NCBI GenBank assembly: GCA_024196135.1
Contig: JAMQCK010000487.1
Span: 1 to 21,631 of the forward strand
Direction: 5' to 3'
DNA: 21,631 nt
DNA from: Pleurotus ostreatus/Saccharomyces cerevisiae fusant
Lineage: Eukaryota > Opisthokonta
Positions 20,378 through 21,631 of the stretch are shown piece after piece. Within the stretch, counting starts at the first letter, position 1. Each line of letters begins with the position of its first letter. The position numbers and the translations under genes are program-made. The notes under the pieces are model-generated. The model had not been told where the DNA came from. It saw only the letters and a program-made list of their open reading frames with translations, and did not search any database.

Positions 20378-21631
20378 ATGCCAAGTGCACAAGCCTTTGA
20401 CCTTGATGTTGGACAAGAACAAGAAGGTGGTACGCATGCAAGAACCAGAAGGACATTTGGCATGAGGCGGGACCATCGTCCTCGGGGTGGGGGAGGTGTG
20501 TGGTTTTGCCTCTTGAATATCGTGTCAAGCTGACGCTTGCGCAGCCAACCCGTTCGATTACGAGCAGAAGTACGAGGAGGATGAATACGGCGAAGAGCTG
20601 AGCTCCAACGCTCGTTTCTGGCGCGTCATCCTTGACGAGAGCCAAGTCTACGACACGGAATTGATCGAGGGGTGGCGCGACACCCTGGATGTGCTCCTTG
20701 TTTTTGTACGTGCACAGTGCATACACCTTGGGCTGCGTCGTGATTGTTGTGACATGTTTTGCAGGCCGGTCTCTTCTCCGCAGTCGTGACCACGTTCGTC
20801 GTTCAGACATCCACAGCGCTGCAAGCCGATTTTGCGCACATATCTGTGTCTATCATGCTCGAGCTTGTCGCCATACAGAGGGCGTGGGCAAGCGGGTTGC
20901 CAGTCGATGAAGTCCCAAGGTCGGCGCTGTCCATAGACTCCGTGACGGCGTCTAGCCTCGATTACTGGTGCAATGGGTTTTGGTTCGTTAGCCTGGCCCT
21001 CAGTCTGTCGACCGCTCTTATGGCTGTCCTCGTCAAGCAATGGATACAGGTAAGCATCTACGACGCGAGGTCTTGGTAGTTGCTTATGTCGACTAGGCCT
21101 ACAGCAAGAATACGTTTGGAACGCCTAGACACCAAGCTCTGGTTCGGCAGTTCAGACTCTTCGGCATCGAACAATGGAATGTGCCGCTCATCATCAGTCT
21201 CTTACCCATACTGCTTCACCTCTCGCTTCTGCTATTCTTCGTCGGGCTCTCCCTCTATATTCTCTCGCTTAGCGCTGCTATAGCCGGTATGGTCGTTGCG
21301 CTTACCATTCTGGTCTATTCGTTGTACATCGCAACGAACGTCATGCCGATACTGGACTGTCAATGCCCGTACAAGACACCCATCTCGCATTATGCCCGTG
21401 TGCTACTCCTTCGACTGTCTCTCGCTTGGCAGCGGTGGCGAAAATCACCCTCGACTGCGGGTCCCGACCCTGAGGGCTCTTCCGAGTCCCTGGACAGCGT
21501 CGACAGCACGGTAAGGTGCCCTTGTCGCAGTATGTCCCACGTTTGACCCTTTCAAAGGTGGCGCGCGTCAGCTCCGAGTATCGTGAAGCCATTGCGGTAC
21601 AACGTCAGGCAGACAATCTTGTCACGCGATG
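20378..21631 (+). CDS. DUF6535-type multi-pass membrane protein (3' end beyond window)
   Basis: Exons 20378-20495, 20545-20705, 20765-21049, 21097-21510 and 21558 to the window edge stay in one frame. The conserved start of the domain is visible: NPFDYEQKYEEDEYGEEL, SNARFWRVILDES, YDTELIEGWRDTLDVLLVF. Then come membrane segments (AGLFSAVVTTFVVQTSTALQ; FWFVSLALSLSTALMAVLV), the motif KQWIQAYSKNTFGTPRHQA, FGIEQWNVPLIISLLPILLH, and a long hydrophobic region to about VMPILDC. The family is large and lineage-expanded in Agaricomycetes; its function is unknown. Exon 1 encodes a low-complexity Arg/Gly-rich N-terminus and is the least certain part; its donor at 20496 (GTGTGT) keeps the frame. The last seen exon (VSSEYREAIAVQRQADNLV) begins the soluble C-terminal part. 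Confidence 0.8.

Overview
The window is nuclear DNA of a filamentous basidiomycete, most likely an Agaricomycete. Genes are closely packed. Almost all are cut by many introns of about 48-70 nt, with GT..AG or occasionally GC..AG ends. A DUF6535-type membrane protein, 10-cysteine secreted GPI-type proteins and a Tad-like LINE fit that group. I rebuilt exon structures by hand from reading-frame continuity, splice signals and family motifs. Nine host genes and one retrotransposon fragment are supported.

Left part (1-8201): no gene is seen in 1-783. Then come RPS5/uS7 (minus, 6 exons), an unrecognised conserved coiled-coil protein (minus, 5' exons uncertain) and, divergent from it, a 19-exon APC-family amino acid/GABA permease (plus). 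BET2, the Rab geranylgeranyltransferase beta subunit (minus, 7 exons), converges on the permease.

Middle (8202-10313): the gap between BET2 and the next gene holds a 5'-truncated LINE of about 1.86 kb (plus). It carries an intact RNase H ORF, a hairpin over the stop codon and a 20-A tail. A perfect 13-bp target-site duplication flanks it, so the insertion looks recent.

Genome-maintenance pair (10314-16874): a 30-exon, 1151-residue SNF2 ATPase of the RAD5/HLTF class (minus) lies head to head with NSE4, the kleisin of the SMC5/6 complex (plus). The ATPase has the order PARP-type zinc finger, HIRAN, SNF2 with embedded RING, helicase C. About 156 bp separate the two start codons, and this gap holds two ACGCGT boxes. 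Both products act on damaged or stalled DNA, so shared control is plausible.

Right part (17486-21631): two tandem paralogues encode secreted, probably GPI-anchored proteins. They share intron positions and phases, all ten cysteines, and a 20-bp promoter element with two mismatches upstream of TATA boxes. The window ends inside a DUF6535-type multi-pass membrane protein gene.

I found no wholly new multi-gene system. The best leads are the PARP finger-HIRAN-SNF2-RING protein, its shared promoter with NSE4, the precisely bounded LINE insertion, the GC-AG introns and micro-exons, and the conserved promoter box of the duplicated secreted proteins.
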